A stretch of DNA of 64,000 nt, taken from contig NZ_JAQV02000017.1 in the NCBI RefSeq assembly GCF_000732485.2, forward strand, positions 1 through 64,000. The letters are read 5' to 3'. Below, piece after piece: positions 40,808 to 49,469 of the stretch. A model generated the notes under the pieces. The model made no database searches. It saw only the letters and a program-made list of their open reading frames with translations, and was not told where the DNA came from. Source of the stretch: Bacillus sp. SJS. Its GTDB lineage: Bacteria; Bacillota; Bacilli; Bacillales; Bacillaceae. A program made the position numbers and the translations under genes. Numbering within the stretch: position 1 is the stretch's first letter; every line of letters begins with the position of its first letter.

Positions 40808-42316
40808 ATGTTGCGTATTTATATAAAAGGAAATCAGGATGAACGGTTTCATCGGCCGCTTAGACTGATTTCCAATTTGTTTTTTGAAGAGACAGAACTT
40901 TTGTTTGAAGAAGATGAAGCAGATTTAACGGCTTCCTTTATGATCGAAGACCGCGGACCATCTGTTCTCATTTCCGGAATCGCGGAAGCAGGCTCCCGCA
41001 CCTATACGGCAAGCCACGAAAAGGATCTGACTGCTTTCTCTATAGAAAAGGAACGGTTTAAACAGATTAAAAACACATTGGCCCGCGTATACCTCATGCT
41101 GCTTCAAGAGCATACCGGCATTATTCAGCAGTGGGGCATCCTGACAGGAATGCGCCCGGTCAAACTGCTTCACAAAATGCTGCAGGACGGCATGACGAAA
41201 GAAGCAGCCCACCATAAGCTGCGGGAAGAATATTTAATTACCGAACAAAAAATACAGCTCATGCAAAGCATTGTGGACCGTCAATTAAAGGTGATTCCCG
41301 ATCTCTATGACCTCGGCAGGGAAATCAGCATTTACATCGGAATTCCATTTTGCCCGACTAAATGCGCTTACTGCACATTCCCTGCGTTCGCTATGAATGG
41401 AAAACAAGGCAGAGTCGATTCGTTCCTTGGAGGTCTCCACTACGAAATGGAAGAGATCGGAAAGTACCTGAAGGAAAGCGGCATCAAAATTACGACTGTC
41501 TATTACGGCGGAGGAACGCCAACAAGTATTTCTGCAGAGGAAATGGACATGCTGTACGAACGCATGATGGAAGTCTTCCCCGATGTGAAGAACATCCGGG
41601 AAGTGACCGTTGAAGCAGGACGCCCTGATACGATCACACCTGAAAAGCTGGATGTCCTGAAGAAATACAGCATTGACCGCATCAGCATCAATCCGCAGTC
41701 CTATACACAGGAAACACTAAAGGCAATCGGACGCCACCATACTGTGGAAGAAACGATTGAAAAGTTCCATCTTGCCCGCAAACACGGCATGAACAATATC
41801 AACATGGACCTGATCATTGGACTGCCAAATGAAGGGGTGGAGGAAATGGCGCACTCTCTTGCTGAAACGGAAAAGCTTATGCCTGAATCGCTGACCGTTC
41901 ATACGCTCTCATTCAAACGCGCATCCGAAATGACCCAGAACAAAAAGCGCTATAAGGTGGCGAGCCGAGAAGAGACAAGCGACATGATGGGACTAGCCGT
42001 TGACTGGACTGCAATAAACGGATATGAGCCGTATTACCTTTACCGTCAAAAGAATATCCTAGGCAATCTCGAGAACGTAGGATATGCGCTTGAAGGACAG
42101 GACTCCCTTTACAACATCATGATTATGGAAGAACAGCAGACCATACTCGGACTTGGCTGCGGAGCCGCCAGTAAATTCCGCGATCCGGAAACAGGAAAGA
42201 TCTCACACTTCAACAACCCGAAGGATCCAAAATCGTATAATGATGGATATAAGCATTATACAGAAGAGAAAATCCGTATCATGAACGAACTGTTTGGTGT
42301 GAAGGAAGATGTATAA
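40808..42316 (+). CDS. hemZ: Radical SAM coproporphyrinogen III oxidase-like protein HemZ
   Basis: A 502-residue radical SAM protein. The cluster motif CPTKCAYC appears near residue 180, after an N-terminal domain of about 165 residues that is characteristic of HemZ and absent from HemN. Further HemN-like segments are YYGGGTPTS, EVTVEAGRPDTI, RISINPQS and MDLIIGLPNEG. It is assigned to oxygen-independent oxidation of coproporphyrinogen III in heme synthesis. Start 40808 (ATG) is preferred over GTG 40802 because AAAAGGTG lies directly upstream of both and the ATG has the better spacing. The length matches B. subtilis HemZ (501), a neighbour of yhaX there too. A strong terminator follows. Confidence 0.88.
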   Translation: MLRIYIKGNQDERFHRPLRLISNLFFEETELLFEEDEADLTASFMIEDRGPSVLISGIAEAGSRTYTASHEKDLTAFSIEKERFKQIKNTLARVYLMLLQEHTGIIQQWGILTGMRPVKLLHKMLQDGMTKEAAHHKLREEYLITEQKIQLMQSIVDRQLKVIPDLYDLGREISIYIGIPFCPTKCAYCTFPAFAMNGKQGRVDSFLGGLHYEMEEIGKYLKESGIKITTVYYGGGTPTSISAEEMDMLYERMMEVFPDVKNIREVTVEAGRPDTITPEKLDVLKKYSIDRISINPQSYTQETLKAIGRHHTVEETIEKFHLARKHGMNNINMDLIIGLPNEGVEEMAHSLAETEKLMPESLTVHTLSFKRASEMTQNKKRYKVASREETSDMMGLAVDWTAINGYEPYYLYRQKNILGNLENVGYALEGQDSLYNIMIMEEQQTILGLGCGAASKFRDPETGKISHFNNPKDPKSYNDGYKHYTEEKIRIMNELFGVKEDV

Positions 42317-42325
42317 GGTTTTTGG

Positions 42326-42354
42326 AAAGCCCGGCCGGAGAGCCGGGCTTTTTT
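42326..42354 (+). terminator. Terminator of hemZ
   Basis: AAAGCCCGG/CCGGGCTTT stem with a short loop and six T residues, ten bases after the stop codon. Confidence 0.85.
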
Positions 42355-42632
42355 CAGTTGTGCAGGATTGATGGTAGCGGGGGAGATCTGTTTGGGGAGG
42401 TAAAAAAAGGAGGAGGCTTTGAAAAGATAATAGTGAATCAGATTGGGTAAGCGGGCGTTAGAATGATTGTCGGCGGGGCAAAAACCTGTGTGGAGTGAGG
42501 CTGTATTGTTTAAGTTTGCTACTGGATCGGGATCCGGCAGGTCGAAACGTCCCGAATCGAAGTTTTCGATCATAAAGGACACGATGCCAGGCTAGGATGC
42601 CAGGCAATGCGGACCGGATCCAGGTACTGATT

Positions 42633-42748
42633 GGGTTTATGATGAAAAATTTCCGGGTTATGATGAATTTTTTGGGTTTATGATGAAATTCCTCCGGGTT
42701 ATGATGAATTTTTCCAGATTATGATGAAATTCTGAAATATATGATGAA
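42633..42748 (+). repeat. 20/21-bp tandem array with TTATGATGAA core
   Basis: Six units share the core TTATGATGAA (last copy ATATGATGAA) starting at 42637, 42658, 42678, 42699, 42719 and 42739, so the spacings are 21, 20, 21, 20 and 20. Flanks vary between GGGTT and CCAGA on the left and AATTTT or AATTCC on the right. It lies in a 617-bp gap between hemZ and an acetyltransferase gene; the rest of that gap shows nothing recognisable. The period is close to two helical turns. No frame is conserved. Confidence 0.8.
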
Positions 42749-42933
42749 AGCTGAAAACTCTTCCCTAAGGCATCATGCAGTAAGTAGTCCAAATACTGCG
42801 GAACGCGTTCAGACCTGCTGAACTGCATCCAGCCATCCCTTCATTTCTCACAATCTGTAACTTTACATCCTCCAATCCGTCTTTTAAAATAGAATTTCCT
42901 TAAGTTTTTGCTTTAGGACAGGAGGATCTTATT

Positions 42934-43371
42934 ATGTTTGAGATAAAACCAATTCAGTCAATGGAAGCGATTCCGCTTCGCCAGATGGTGATTTCACCGG
43001 ACTCGCCACTGGAAGAGAGCAAGTATTTCGGAGATGAAAACGAAGATACCATACATATTGGAGCGTTTGCGAAGGATCAGCTTGTCGGGGCAGCCTCTTT
43101 TTATAAGGAGGAGCATGACAAATTAAGCGGCAAAAGCATGTACCGCCTTAAAGGGCTTGCAATTGATCCGGGTCACCGCAATGAGTTAAGGGGGCAGACG
43201 CTCATTTTGTTCGGTGAGAACCTTTTAGCACAAAACAAAATTGAGGTGCTGTGGTGCACGACAAAAGTGTCAAATCTGCCTTACTATCAGCATCTTGGAT
43301 TTCATGAGACAGAGCATACCTACAATGATGGAGAAAAGGGTCTTCAAGTTTTGATGGTTAAGCATATATGA
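42934..43371 (+). CDS. GNAT-family N-acetyltransferase
   Basis: A 145-residue GNAT protein. The acetyl-CoA loop region reads LKGLAIDPGHRNELRGQTLILFGENLL, and the terminal YYQHLGFHETEHTY is the usual GNAT beta5-alpha4 end. The Q/RxxGxG/A loop is degenerate (HRNELRGQ). Acceptor substrate is unknown. ATG follows GACAGGAGGATCTTATT. It stands alone, 145 bp upstream of the fatty acid operon, and is not obviously part of it. Confidence 0.8.
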   Translation: MFEIKPIQSMEAIPLRQMVISPDSPLEESKYFGDENEDTIHIGAFAKDQLVGAASFYKEEHDKLSGKSMYRLKGLAIDPGHRNELRGQTLILFGENLLAQNKIEVLWCTTKVSNLPYYQHLGFHETEHTYNDGEKGLQVLMVKHI

Positions 43372-43484
43372 TTATTTCAGCAGAGCGGGCAAGATTGAAT
43401 GCCCGCTCATTTTTTATGGCGCAAAAGCAGGATTTTAGCAGAATGATAGGAAAGTATATAGAGAGATTCTATTTTTGTAAGAAA

Positions 43485-43499
43485 ATGAAAGCGATTCCA
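43485..43499 (+). promoter_or_regulatory. cre site upstream of the beta-oxidation operon
   Basis: ATGAAAGCGATTCCA matches the cre consensus WTGNAANCGNWNNCA at every position. It lies 17 bp upstream of the acyl-CoA ligase start, within the leader, so CcpA would block the operon when preferred sugars are present. Confidence 0.65.
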
Positions 43500-43516
43500 A
43501 TTTTGGAGGGGATTCG

Positions 43517-45076
43517 ATGTATTCATCAATCGGGAAGCTTTTTGATCTAGCGGCGGAAAAGGGCAGGGATAAAGAGGCGCTTGCTGATGTGTCTCGCGGT
43601 ATAAGAAGGACTTTCAGCGAGTGGAAAACAGATGTGAATCAATGTGCAAATGCTTTGCATGAAGCAGGGGTGAAAAAGGGAGACCGTGTTTCCACGTTCC
43701 TTTTTAACTGTGCCGAGCTTGCAACGGTGTTCTTTGCCTGCTCAAAGATTGGTGCAGTGCTGAACCCGATTAATTTCCGCTTAAAATCACAGGAAGTCGC
43801 ATTTATATTAACGGATTGTTCTTCGAAGCTCGTCCTGTTTGAGAAAGCTCTCACACCGGAAATTGATGCGCTGCATGAGCAATTCCCCTATACGCTTTTC
43901 TGGTCCATCGATTCTGCTCCTCCGTCCTATGCGGACTATTATCATGAAAAGGTCAAAACCGCTCCCGCTCATGATGTGCAGACGGAGGTTACGGAGGATG
44001 ATTTATACGCCATTATGTATACGAGCGGGACAACGGGCCGTCCAAAAGGCGTGCTCCACAGGCACCGAGACATGATTGACCAGGCAATGGTTTGCACTAT
44101 GGCGCTCCGTCTCACTCCAAATGACTGCGGGCTGACAGCCGCTCCGATGTTCCACTGTGCCGAGCTTCATTGCTGCTTCCTTCCGAGAGTCCTGATTGGT
44201 GCTAAAAATGTGATTCTGCACCATTTTGATCCGAAGCAGGTCCTGGATGTCATAAAAAAAGATCAGATCACCATTATGTTCGGAGCCCCGACGATGTGGA
44301 ATATGCTTTTACAGGAAGACTTGGAGTCAGCTGACTTCAGCAGTATGAGGGTCGGTCTTTATGGTGCTGCTCCAATGGCACCTGCTTTAGTAAAAGCCCT
44401 GAAAGAGGCGGCTGGTATCGACTTGGTTCAGGCATACGGCATGACGGAAATGGGTCCGGCTGTGACCTTCCTTACTGAAGATGAACAGCTGACTAAGGCC
44501 GGTTCTGCAGGAAGAGTATGCTTTGGACATGAACTGATTATCGTACGCCCGAATGAAGATGGACCGGCTGAACCGGATGACCGGCTCAAGCCATATGAGG
44601 TGGGGGAAATTCTCGTTAAGGGCCCATCCGTTATGGCCGGCTATCATCAGAGACCCGAGGCAAGTGAGAAAGCATTGTATAAAGGCTGGTATCACTCCGG
44701 AGACCTCGGTTATTTGGATAAAGACGGCTATTTGTTCGTTGCAGACCGTGTGGATGACATGATAATCAGCGGAGGAGAAAACGTGTATCCGCGCGAGGTA
44801 GAAGATGCCCTGCATGAGCATGATGGGGTCCTTGACGCAGCCGTTCTAGGAGAGCCGGATGAAAAATGGGGCGAAATCGTAGTAGCGTATATTGTAAAGA
44901 AAAACCCAGAATTGACAGAGGATGATCTTGAAATTTTTTGCAAAGAAGGAAGCCGATTAGCGGCCTATAAGCGTCCGCGTAAATATATTTTTACCGAACA
45001 GCTGCCAAGAAACGCAAGCGGAAAAATCCAGAAATTCCTGCTGAGGGAGCAGCTTGCCGCACATACACAGGCGTAA
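43517..45076 (+). CDS. Long-chain fatty acid--CoA ligase
   Basis: A 519-residue ANL-superfamily acyl-CoA synthetase that activates fatty acids with ATP and CoA as first step of beta-oxidation. The AMP-binding signature MYTSGTTGRPKG is near residue 170; further motifs are QAYGMTEMGP, YHSGDLGYLDKDGYLFVADRVDDMIISGGENVYP, and the C-terminal Lys in PRNASGKIQK. Length and motifs fit FadD-type ligases; chain length preference cannot be read. ATG 43517 lies after GGAGGGG. First gene of a five-gene operon with acyl-CoA dehydrogenase, 3-hydroxyacyl-CoA dehydrogenase, thiolase and enoyl-CoA hydratase. Confidence 0.9.
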   Translation: MYSSIGKLFDLAAEKGRDKEALADVSRGIRRTFSEWKTDVNQCANALHEAGVKKGDRVSTFLFNCAELATVFFACSKIGAVLNPINFRLKSQEVAFILTDCSSKLVLFEKALTPEIDALHEQFPYTLFWSIDSAPPSYADYYHEKVKTAPAHDVQTEVTEDDLYAIMYTSGTTGRPKGVLHRHRDMIDQAMVCTMALRLTPNDCGLTAAPMFHCAELHCCFLPRVLIGAKNVILHHFDPKQVLDVIKKDQITIMFGAPTMWNMLLQEDLESADFSSMRVGLYGAAPMAPALVKALKEAAGIDLVQAYGMTEMGPAVTFLTEDEQLTKAGSAGRVCFGHELIIVRPNEDGPAEPDDRLKPYEVGEILVKGPSVMAGYHQRPEASEKALYKGWYHSGDLGYLDKDGYLFVADRVDDMIISGGENVYPREVEDALHEHDGVLDAAVLGEPDEKWGEIVVAYIVKKNPELTEDDLEIFCKEGSRLAAYKRPRKYIFTEQLPRNASGKIQKFLLREQLAAHTQA

Positions 45077-45095
45077 CAGAAAGGATGAAAAAGGG

Positions 45096-46244
45096 ATGAC
45101 ATCAGCCGTCTATATAAAAGAAGAGCATGCCATATTCAGAAGTTCTTTGAGAAGGTTTTTACAGAAGGAAGCCGTACCTTTTTACGAGCAATGGGAAAAG
45201 GACCGTCTAATTCCAAGAGATTTTTGGATGAAAGCCGGGAAGGAAGGTTATTTATGTCCATGGGTGGATGAGGAATACGGCGGACTTCAAGCAGATTTTG
45301 GCTATTCCGTCATCTTAAATGAAGAAATGGAGAAGGTCGGTTCAAGTCTGATTGGTTTCGGGCTTCATAGTGATATTACCGTCCCATATATTCATGAATT
45401 CGGAACACCGGAGCAAAAGCAGCGCTGGCTTCCTGGCTGTGTTTCCGGGGATATCATTACCGCAATCGCGATGACTGAGCCCGGGGCAGGGTCCGATTTA
45501 GCTGGAATCAAGACCACTGCGGTGAAAGAGGGGGATTCCTACAGGCTGAATGGTTCGAAAACGTTCATAACGAACGGTATTCATGCAGACCTTGTTATCG
45601 TCGTCTGTAAAACAGATCCGAAGGCGGTTCCCGCTCATAAAGGAATCAGCCTGATTGCTGTAGAGAAAGAAACAATCGGTTTTCATAAAGGGAAGAAGCT
45701 CGACAAGGTGGGTCTGCATGCCCAGGATACAGCTGAGCTTTATTTTGAAGATGCGATCGTACCTGCAGAGAACCTGCTTGGGGAAGAAGGCAAAGGCTTT
45801 TACTACCTCATGCAAATGCTTCAGCAGGAGCGGCTGCTCGTTGGAATTTGTGCTCAGGCATCTGCGGAACGGATTTTGGAACTGACTTCTGCTTATGTGA
45901 AGGAACGTGAAGCCTTTGGAAAATCAATCAGCAAGCTCCAAACCGTTCAGTTTCGTCTTGCTGAAATGGCGACAGAAGTGCAAATTGGCCGTTCGTTTTT
46001 AAATGAAGCCATTCAGGATCATATGGATGGCAAGGATGCGGTTCAAAAGGTATCCATGGCTAAATGGTGGCTCACAGACATGGCAAAACGCATAGCGGCA
46101 GAAGGAATGCAGCTGCATGGAGGGTACGGATACATGGAGGAATACGAGGTTGCAAGGCGGTACCGTGATATCCCGGTTATGGCTATATACGCCGGCACTA
46201 ATGAAATCATGAAAACGATTATTGCGAAAAAGATGGGACTTTAA
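45096..46244 (+). CDS. Acyl-CoA dehydrogenase (long-chain type active site)
   Basis: A 382-residue FAD enzyme that forms the 2,3-double bond of acyl-CoA. Motifs: AIAMTEPGAGSDLAG, SKTFITNG, GEEGKGFYYLM and the end LHGGYGYMEEYEVARRYRD...YAGTNEIMK. The usual medium/short-chain catalytic Glu (YEGT) is Ala here. The alternative Glu of the long-chain and isovaleryl types is present in QQERLLVG. So the active site is of LCAD geometry. ATG 45096 follows AAAGGATG. It is 19 bp downstream of the ligase gene. Confidence 0.9.
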   Translation: MTSAVYIKEEHAIFRSSLRRFLQKEAVPFYEQWEKDRLIPRDFWMKAGKEGYLCPWVDEEYGGLQADFGYSVILNEEMEKVGSSLIGFGLHSDITVPYIHEFGTPEQKQRWLPGCVSGDIITAIAMTEPGAGSDLAGIKTTAVKEGDSYRLNGSKTFITNGIHADLVIVVCKTDPKAVPAHKGISLIAVEKETIGFHKGKKLDKVGLHAQDTAELYFEDAIVPAENLLGEEGKGFYYLMQMLQQERLLVGICAQASAERILELTSAYVKEREAFGKSISKLQTVQFRLAEMATEVQIGRSFLNEAIQDHMDGKDAVQKVSMAKWWLTDMAKRIAAEGMQLHGGYGYMEEYEVARRYRDIPVMAIYAGTNEIMKTIIAKKMGL

Positions 46245-46261
46245 TTAGGGGGAGAAAGCTT

Positions 46262-47137
46262 ATGGGCCTGACAAAAATAGCGGTGATCGGGGCGGGGTTA
46301 ATGGGGAGCGGCATTGCCCAGTCACTGGCAATGGGAGGAAAACGGGTCACACTCTATGATTCCTCAAAACAATCGCTGAAAAAGGCAGAAGCCTCTATTG
46401 AAAAAAGCCTGCAGCGCTTCGTTAAAGCAGGAACAATGGACAAAGAGGTTGTTTTCACGGTTATGGAGCATATCCGTCCTGTTCATGATGTGTGGGAAGC
46501 GGTAAAGGACGCGGAGCTTGTCATCGAAGCGGTTCCTGAATCACTTTCCTTAAAAAAACTAGTATTTGAGGAAATCGACCGGCTGGCACCGGAGGAAGCC
46601 ATTTTGGCTACCAATACATCTGAATTAAGTGTTACAGCGATTGGGGCTGCTACAAGCCGTCCGGATAAAGTACTCGGGATGCACTGGTTCAATCCTGCGC
46701 CGGTCATGAGGCTGATTGAAATCGTACAGGGAGAGGATACATCAGCCGAAACCATTAAAGCTGTAGAAGAGGTTTCCCAGGAAATAGGGAAGGAAACGGT
46801 GATTGTTAAGGATCGGCAGGGCTTTGTCACAACCAGGGCTCTTACTGCCCATCTGCTGGAATGCATAAGGATGCATGAAGAAGGGGTGGCAGATGCCAAA
46901 GGTATTGATAAAGCGATCCGATTGGGGCTGAACTATCCAATGGGACCGCTGGAGCTTGCCGATCTTGTCGGACTTGATACAATGCTGTTCGTCAGCGAAG
47001 GAATGGCCGCTGCCTATGGCGATCGCTTTTTGCCTCCGCAGAGTTTGAGAAAAATGGTTGAAGCAGGCCATTTTGGACGAAAAACAGGAAAAGGCTTTTA
47101 TACCTATACGGACCAAAGGGAGACGAGTAAACAATGA
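46262..47137 (+). CDS. 3-hydroxyacyl-CoA (3-hydroxybutyryl-CoA) dehydrogenase
   Basis: A 291-residue NAD-dependent enzyme that oxidises L-3-hydroxyacyl-CoA to the 3-keto form. An N-terminal Rossmann domain has the motif GAGLMGSGIAQ and an Asp at the end of strand two (LYDSS). The active site carries the His in GMHWFNPAPVM and the Asn in NTSEL. The C-terminal dimer domain includes RALTAHLLECIRMHEEG and the end GRKTGKGFYTY. It is a monofunctional short form without hydratase domain; the hydratase is encoded separately downstream. The stop overlaps the thiolase start by four bases (ATGA). Confidence 0.92.
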   Translation: MGLTKIAVIGAGLMGSGIAQSLAMGGKRVTLYDSSKQSLKKAEASIEKSLQRFVKAGTMDKEVVFTVMEHIRPVHDVWEAVKDAELVIEAVPESLSLKKLVFEEIDRLAPEEAILATNTSELSVTAIGAATSRPDKVLGMHWFNPAPVMRLIEIVQGEDTSAETIKAVEEVSQEIGKETVIVKDRQGFVTTRALTAHLLECIRMHEEGVADAKGIDKAIRLGLNYPMGPLELADLVGLDTMLFVSEGMAAAYGDRFLPPQSLRKMVEAGHFGRKTGKGFYTYTDQRETSKQ

Positions 47138-48288
47138 GCAGAGAAGCCGTCATCATTGAAGCGGTCCGGACCCCCGCAGGCAAGCGAAAGGGAGTTTACC
47201 GCGAAACGCATCCGGTGCATCTCGCTTCGGGAATTCTTAAAGAACTGACTCGGCGTTCCGGGTTAAATCCAAGCCTGATCGAGGATGTGGTCATGGGCTG
47301 TGTCAGTCCGATCAAGGAACAGGGCTTAAACATTGGCCGCCTCGCTGCTCTTGACGCTGGTTTTCCCGTAACCGTGCCATCTGTTCAGCTGAATCGGATG
47401 TGCGGTTCAGGATTGCAGGCCATCCAGTTTGCCTGCCAGGAAATTACGTCAGGAGATATGGACATTACCGTCGCCGCCGGAGTGGAGAGCATGACAAAGG
47501 TTCCAATTTTGAGTGATGGAAATGACCAAACCATCCCGCCTTCTCTGAAAGATCAATATCATTTTGTTCATCAGGGAGTATCAGCCGAACTAATTGCAGT
47601 AAAATACAGCCTGACACGGGAAGAGTTGGATCGATTTTCATTTGAAAGCCACCAAAAGGCGCTCGCAGCTCAGAAAAATGGAAGATTTGATGCGGAAATA
47701 TTCCCTGTAACAGGAATGGACCGAGAAGGCACAACCATTACCGTAACACAGGACGAAGGCCCCCGTGCTGACACGTCGGTCGAAGCCCTGGCTGCATTAA
47801 AGCCTGTTTTTAAAGAAGACGGCGTCATTACGGCAGGAAATGCGAGCCAGATGAGTGATGGAGCTGCGGCGATTCTCCTGATGGAAAAAAACAAAGCGCT
47901 GCAGCTGGGGTTCAAGCCGCGCGCGAGAATTGCGGCGAACACTGTCGTTGGGTCAGATCCCATATTAATGCTGGATGGTGTCATCCCGGCAACGAAAAAA
48001 GTGCTCGATAAAGCCGGGCTTAAGATTGAAGATATCGATCTGTTTGAAATAAATGAAGCCTTTGCGCCTGTCGTTTTAGCCTGGATGAAGGAATTGGGAC
48101 CGGACAGAGAGAAAGTAAATGTAAACGGAGGGGCCATAGCACTTGGCCATCCTCTTGGAGCAACAGGCGTTAAACTAATGACGACACTCCTTCATGAATT
48201 GGAACGCAGAAATGGCCGCTATGGACTTTTGACGATCTGCATTGGCCACGGAATGGCTGTAGCTACCATCATTGAACGATTAAACTAA
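47134..48288 (+). CDS. Acetyl-CoA acyltransferase (thiolase)
   Basis: A 384-residue thiolase that cleaves 3-ketoacyl-CoA into acetyl-CoA and a shortened acyl-CoA. The acylated Cys lies in NRMCGSGLQAIQ, the first His in NGGAIALGHPLGATG, and the second active-site Cys in CIGHGMAVA (CxGxG form). NEAFAP is also present. The start is translationally coupled to the dehydrogenase. It completes a full beta-oxidation cycle together with the four other operon genes. Confidence 0.92.
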   Translation: MSREAVIIEAVRTPAGKRKGVYRETHPVHLASGILKELTRRSGLNPSLIEDVVMGCVSPIKEQGLNIGRLAALDAGFPVTVPSVQLNRMCGSGLQAIQFACQEITSGDMDITVAAGVESMTKVPILSDGNDQTIPPSLKDQYHFVHQGVSAELIAVKYSLTREELDRFSFESHQKALAAQKNGRFDAEIFPVTGMDREGTTITVTQDEGPRADTSVEALAALKPVFKEDGVITAGNASQMSDGAAAILLMEKNKALQLGFKPRARIAANTVVGSDPILMLDGVIPATKKVLDKAGLKIEDIDLFEINEAFAPVVLAWMKELGPDREKVNVNGGAIALGHPLGATGVKLMTTLLHELERRNGRYGLLTICIGHGMAVATIIERLN

Positions 48289-48301
48289 AGGGGATGAAGC
48301 A

Positions 48302-49072
48302 ATGAACACGGTAAATGTAGTGTATGAGGGAAGAGTTGCAAAAGTTGAAATGAGCAGACCGGACGTATTGAATGCAATGGACGGCGAAATGCTGAGCGAG
48401 CTTCTCGCAGCATTTAAAGAGGTGCGGGATAGTGAAGCGGATGTTTTAGTGATCTCAGGAGCAGGACGGGGATTTTCCTCTGGCGGCGATATTAAGTCAA
48501 TGCTTTCTGATATGGATGAGTCCGCATTTTCATCCGTCATGTATACGATCTCGCAAATGATTACCGAGCTGTATACGATGCCGAAGCTCACCATCAGTGC
48601 TATTCATGGTGCCGCAGCCGGACTTGGCTTCAGCCTGGCACTGGCATGCGACCATGTGATAGCGCATGAAACGGCGATTCTCTCAATGAACTTTATCGGA
48701 ATCGGTCTGATTCCGGACGGCGGCGGCCATTTCTTTATGGAAAAACGTTTAGGTGAAACAAAAGCGAAGCAGATGATCTGGGAGGGAAGAAGACTCTCGG
48801 CTGAAGGTGCGATGCAGGCCGGCCTTATTGATCAAATGGTCGCAGGGGATATGAAAGCGGCTGTAGAAGAGAAAATTTCTGAATGGCTTGAAAAACCCGT
48901 CGCTGCCATGATTGAGACAAAACGCATTTACACCTCTAGAAGTGCAGCAGACCTTGAAACCATCTTAAGTCTTGAAACCTCTTCCCAATATAAAATGAGA
49001 CAGACAAAGGATCACAAGGAAGGTATTTCTTCTTTCCTTGAAAAGAGACAGCCTCAGTTTTCGGGAAAGTAA
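48302..49072 (+). CDS. yhaR: Enoyl-CoA hydratase/isomerase family protein YhaR
   Basis: A 256-residue crotonase-fold protein. The oxyanion-hole segments are SGAGRGFSSGGDIK and IHGAAAGLGFSLALACD, and NFIGIGLIPDGGGHFFMEKRLG holds the region of the second catalytic residue; the first catalytic Glu of canonical hydratases (at GLGFS) is not present. Activity may therefore be isomerase- or hydrolase-like rather than classical hydration. The position next to yhaQP and the length (B. subtilis YhaR about 255 aa) support the name. It is the last gene of the fatty acid operon, 13 bp after the thiolase stop, followed by a terminator. Confidence 0.82.
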   Translation: MNTVNVVYEGRVAKVEMSRPDVLNAMDGEMLSELLAAFKEVRDSEADVLVISGAGRGFSSGGDIKSMLSDMDESAFSSVMYTISQMITELYTMPKLTISAIHGAAAGLGFSLALACDHVIAHETAILSMNFIGIGLIPDGGGHFFMEKRLGETKAKQMIWEGRRLSAEGAMQAGLIDQMVAGDMKAAVEEKISEWLEKPVAAMIETKRIYTSRSAADLETILSLETSSQYKMRQTKDHKEGISSFLEKRQPQFSGK

Positions 49073-49099
49073 TTAATGCTATAGAATAGGCAAACACAC

Positions 49100-49127
49100 A
49101 AAAGAGGTGCTGGTAGCACCTCTTTTT
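49100..49127. terminator. Bidirectional terminator yhaR/yhzD
   Basis: AAAAGAGGTGCT/AGCACCTCTTTT with a GGT loop and T run, between convergent genes. Confidence 0.85.
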
Positions 49128-49313
49128 CTAACGCTCAAATAACACCATCTTGCCGGCCGCATTCACACAGCGGTGCGTTTTCTTTGTATAATTTTTTTCC
49201 TCAAGTTTTTGAATGCCAAGATCTTTTGCTTCCTGCTCGCTCGCTGCCTCGAAGCTTTCATCCAGAAGCTTTTCCCCATTTTTTTCAAATACAGTTAAGT
49301 AGTACTTTCCCAT
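49128..49313 (-). CDS. yhzD: YhzD-like small protein
   Basis: A 61-residue soluble protein, MGKYYLTVFEKNGEKLLDE followed by an Ala/Glu-rich helix and a strand ending AAGKMVLFER. This alpha/beta mini-fold and size fit the YhzD-like family, and the place between yhaR and yhaQ agrees with B. subtilis. One Cys (THRCVNAAG) is present. Function is unknown. ATG 49313 follows GGGGAGGCAGCT. It is convergent with yhaR. Confidence 0.68.
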   Translation of the reverse strand: MGKYYLTVFEKNGEKLLDESFEAASEQEAKDLGIQKLEEKNYTKKTHRCVNAAGKMVLFER

Positions 49314-49469
49314 AGCTGCCTCCCCTTTGCCTCATTAAAATCGTCCTCTATTATTATTTCGGAAACGAATTCCAAAATTCCTTCTTCTAACTTCCATTTT
49401 AATCATTTATGATGAAATTGAAACTTTTTACCAGCAGGCACGTAATGAACCATTAGAGGAGGGATATTT

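Noticed and set aside
49407-49419. Orphan TTATGATGAAATT before yhaQ resembling the 42.6-kb array unit
   Set aside because: A single copy without neighbours at 20-21 bp, in AT-rich promoter-like sequence; chance is sufficient.
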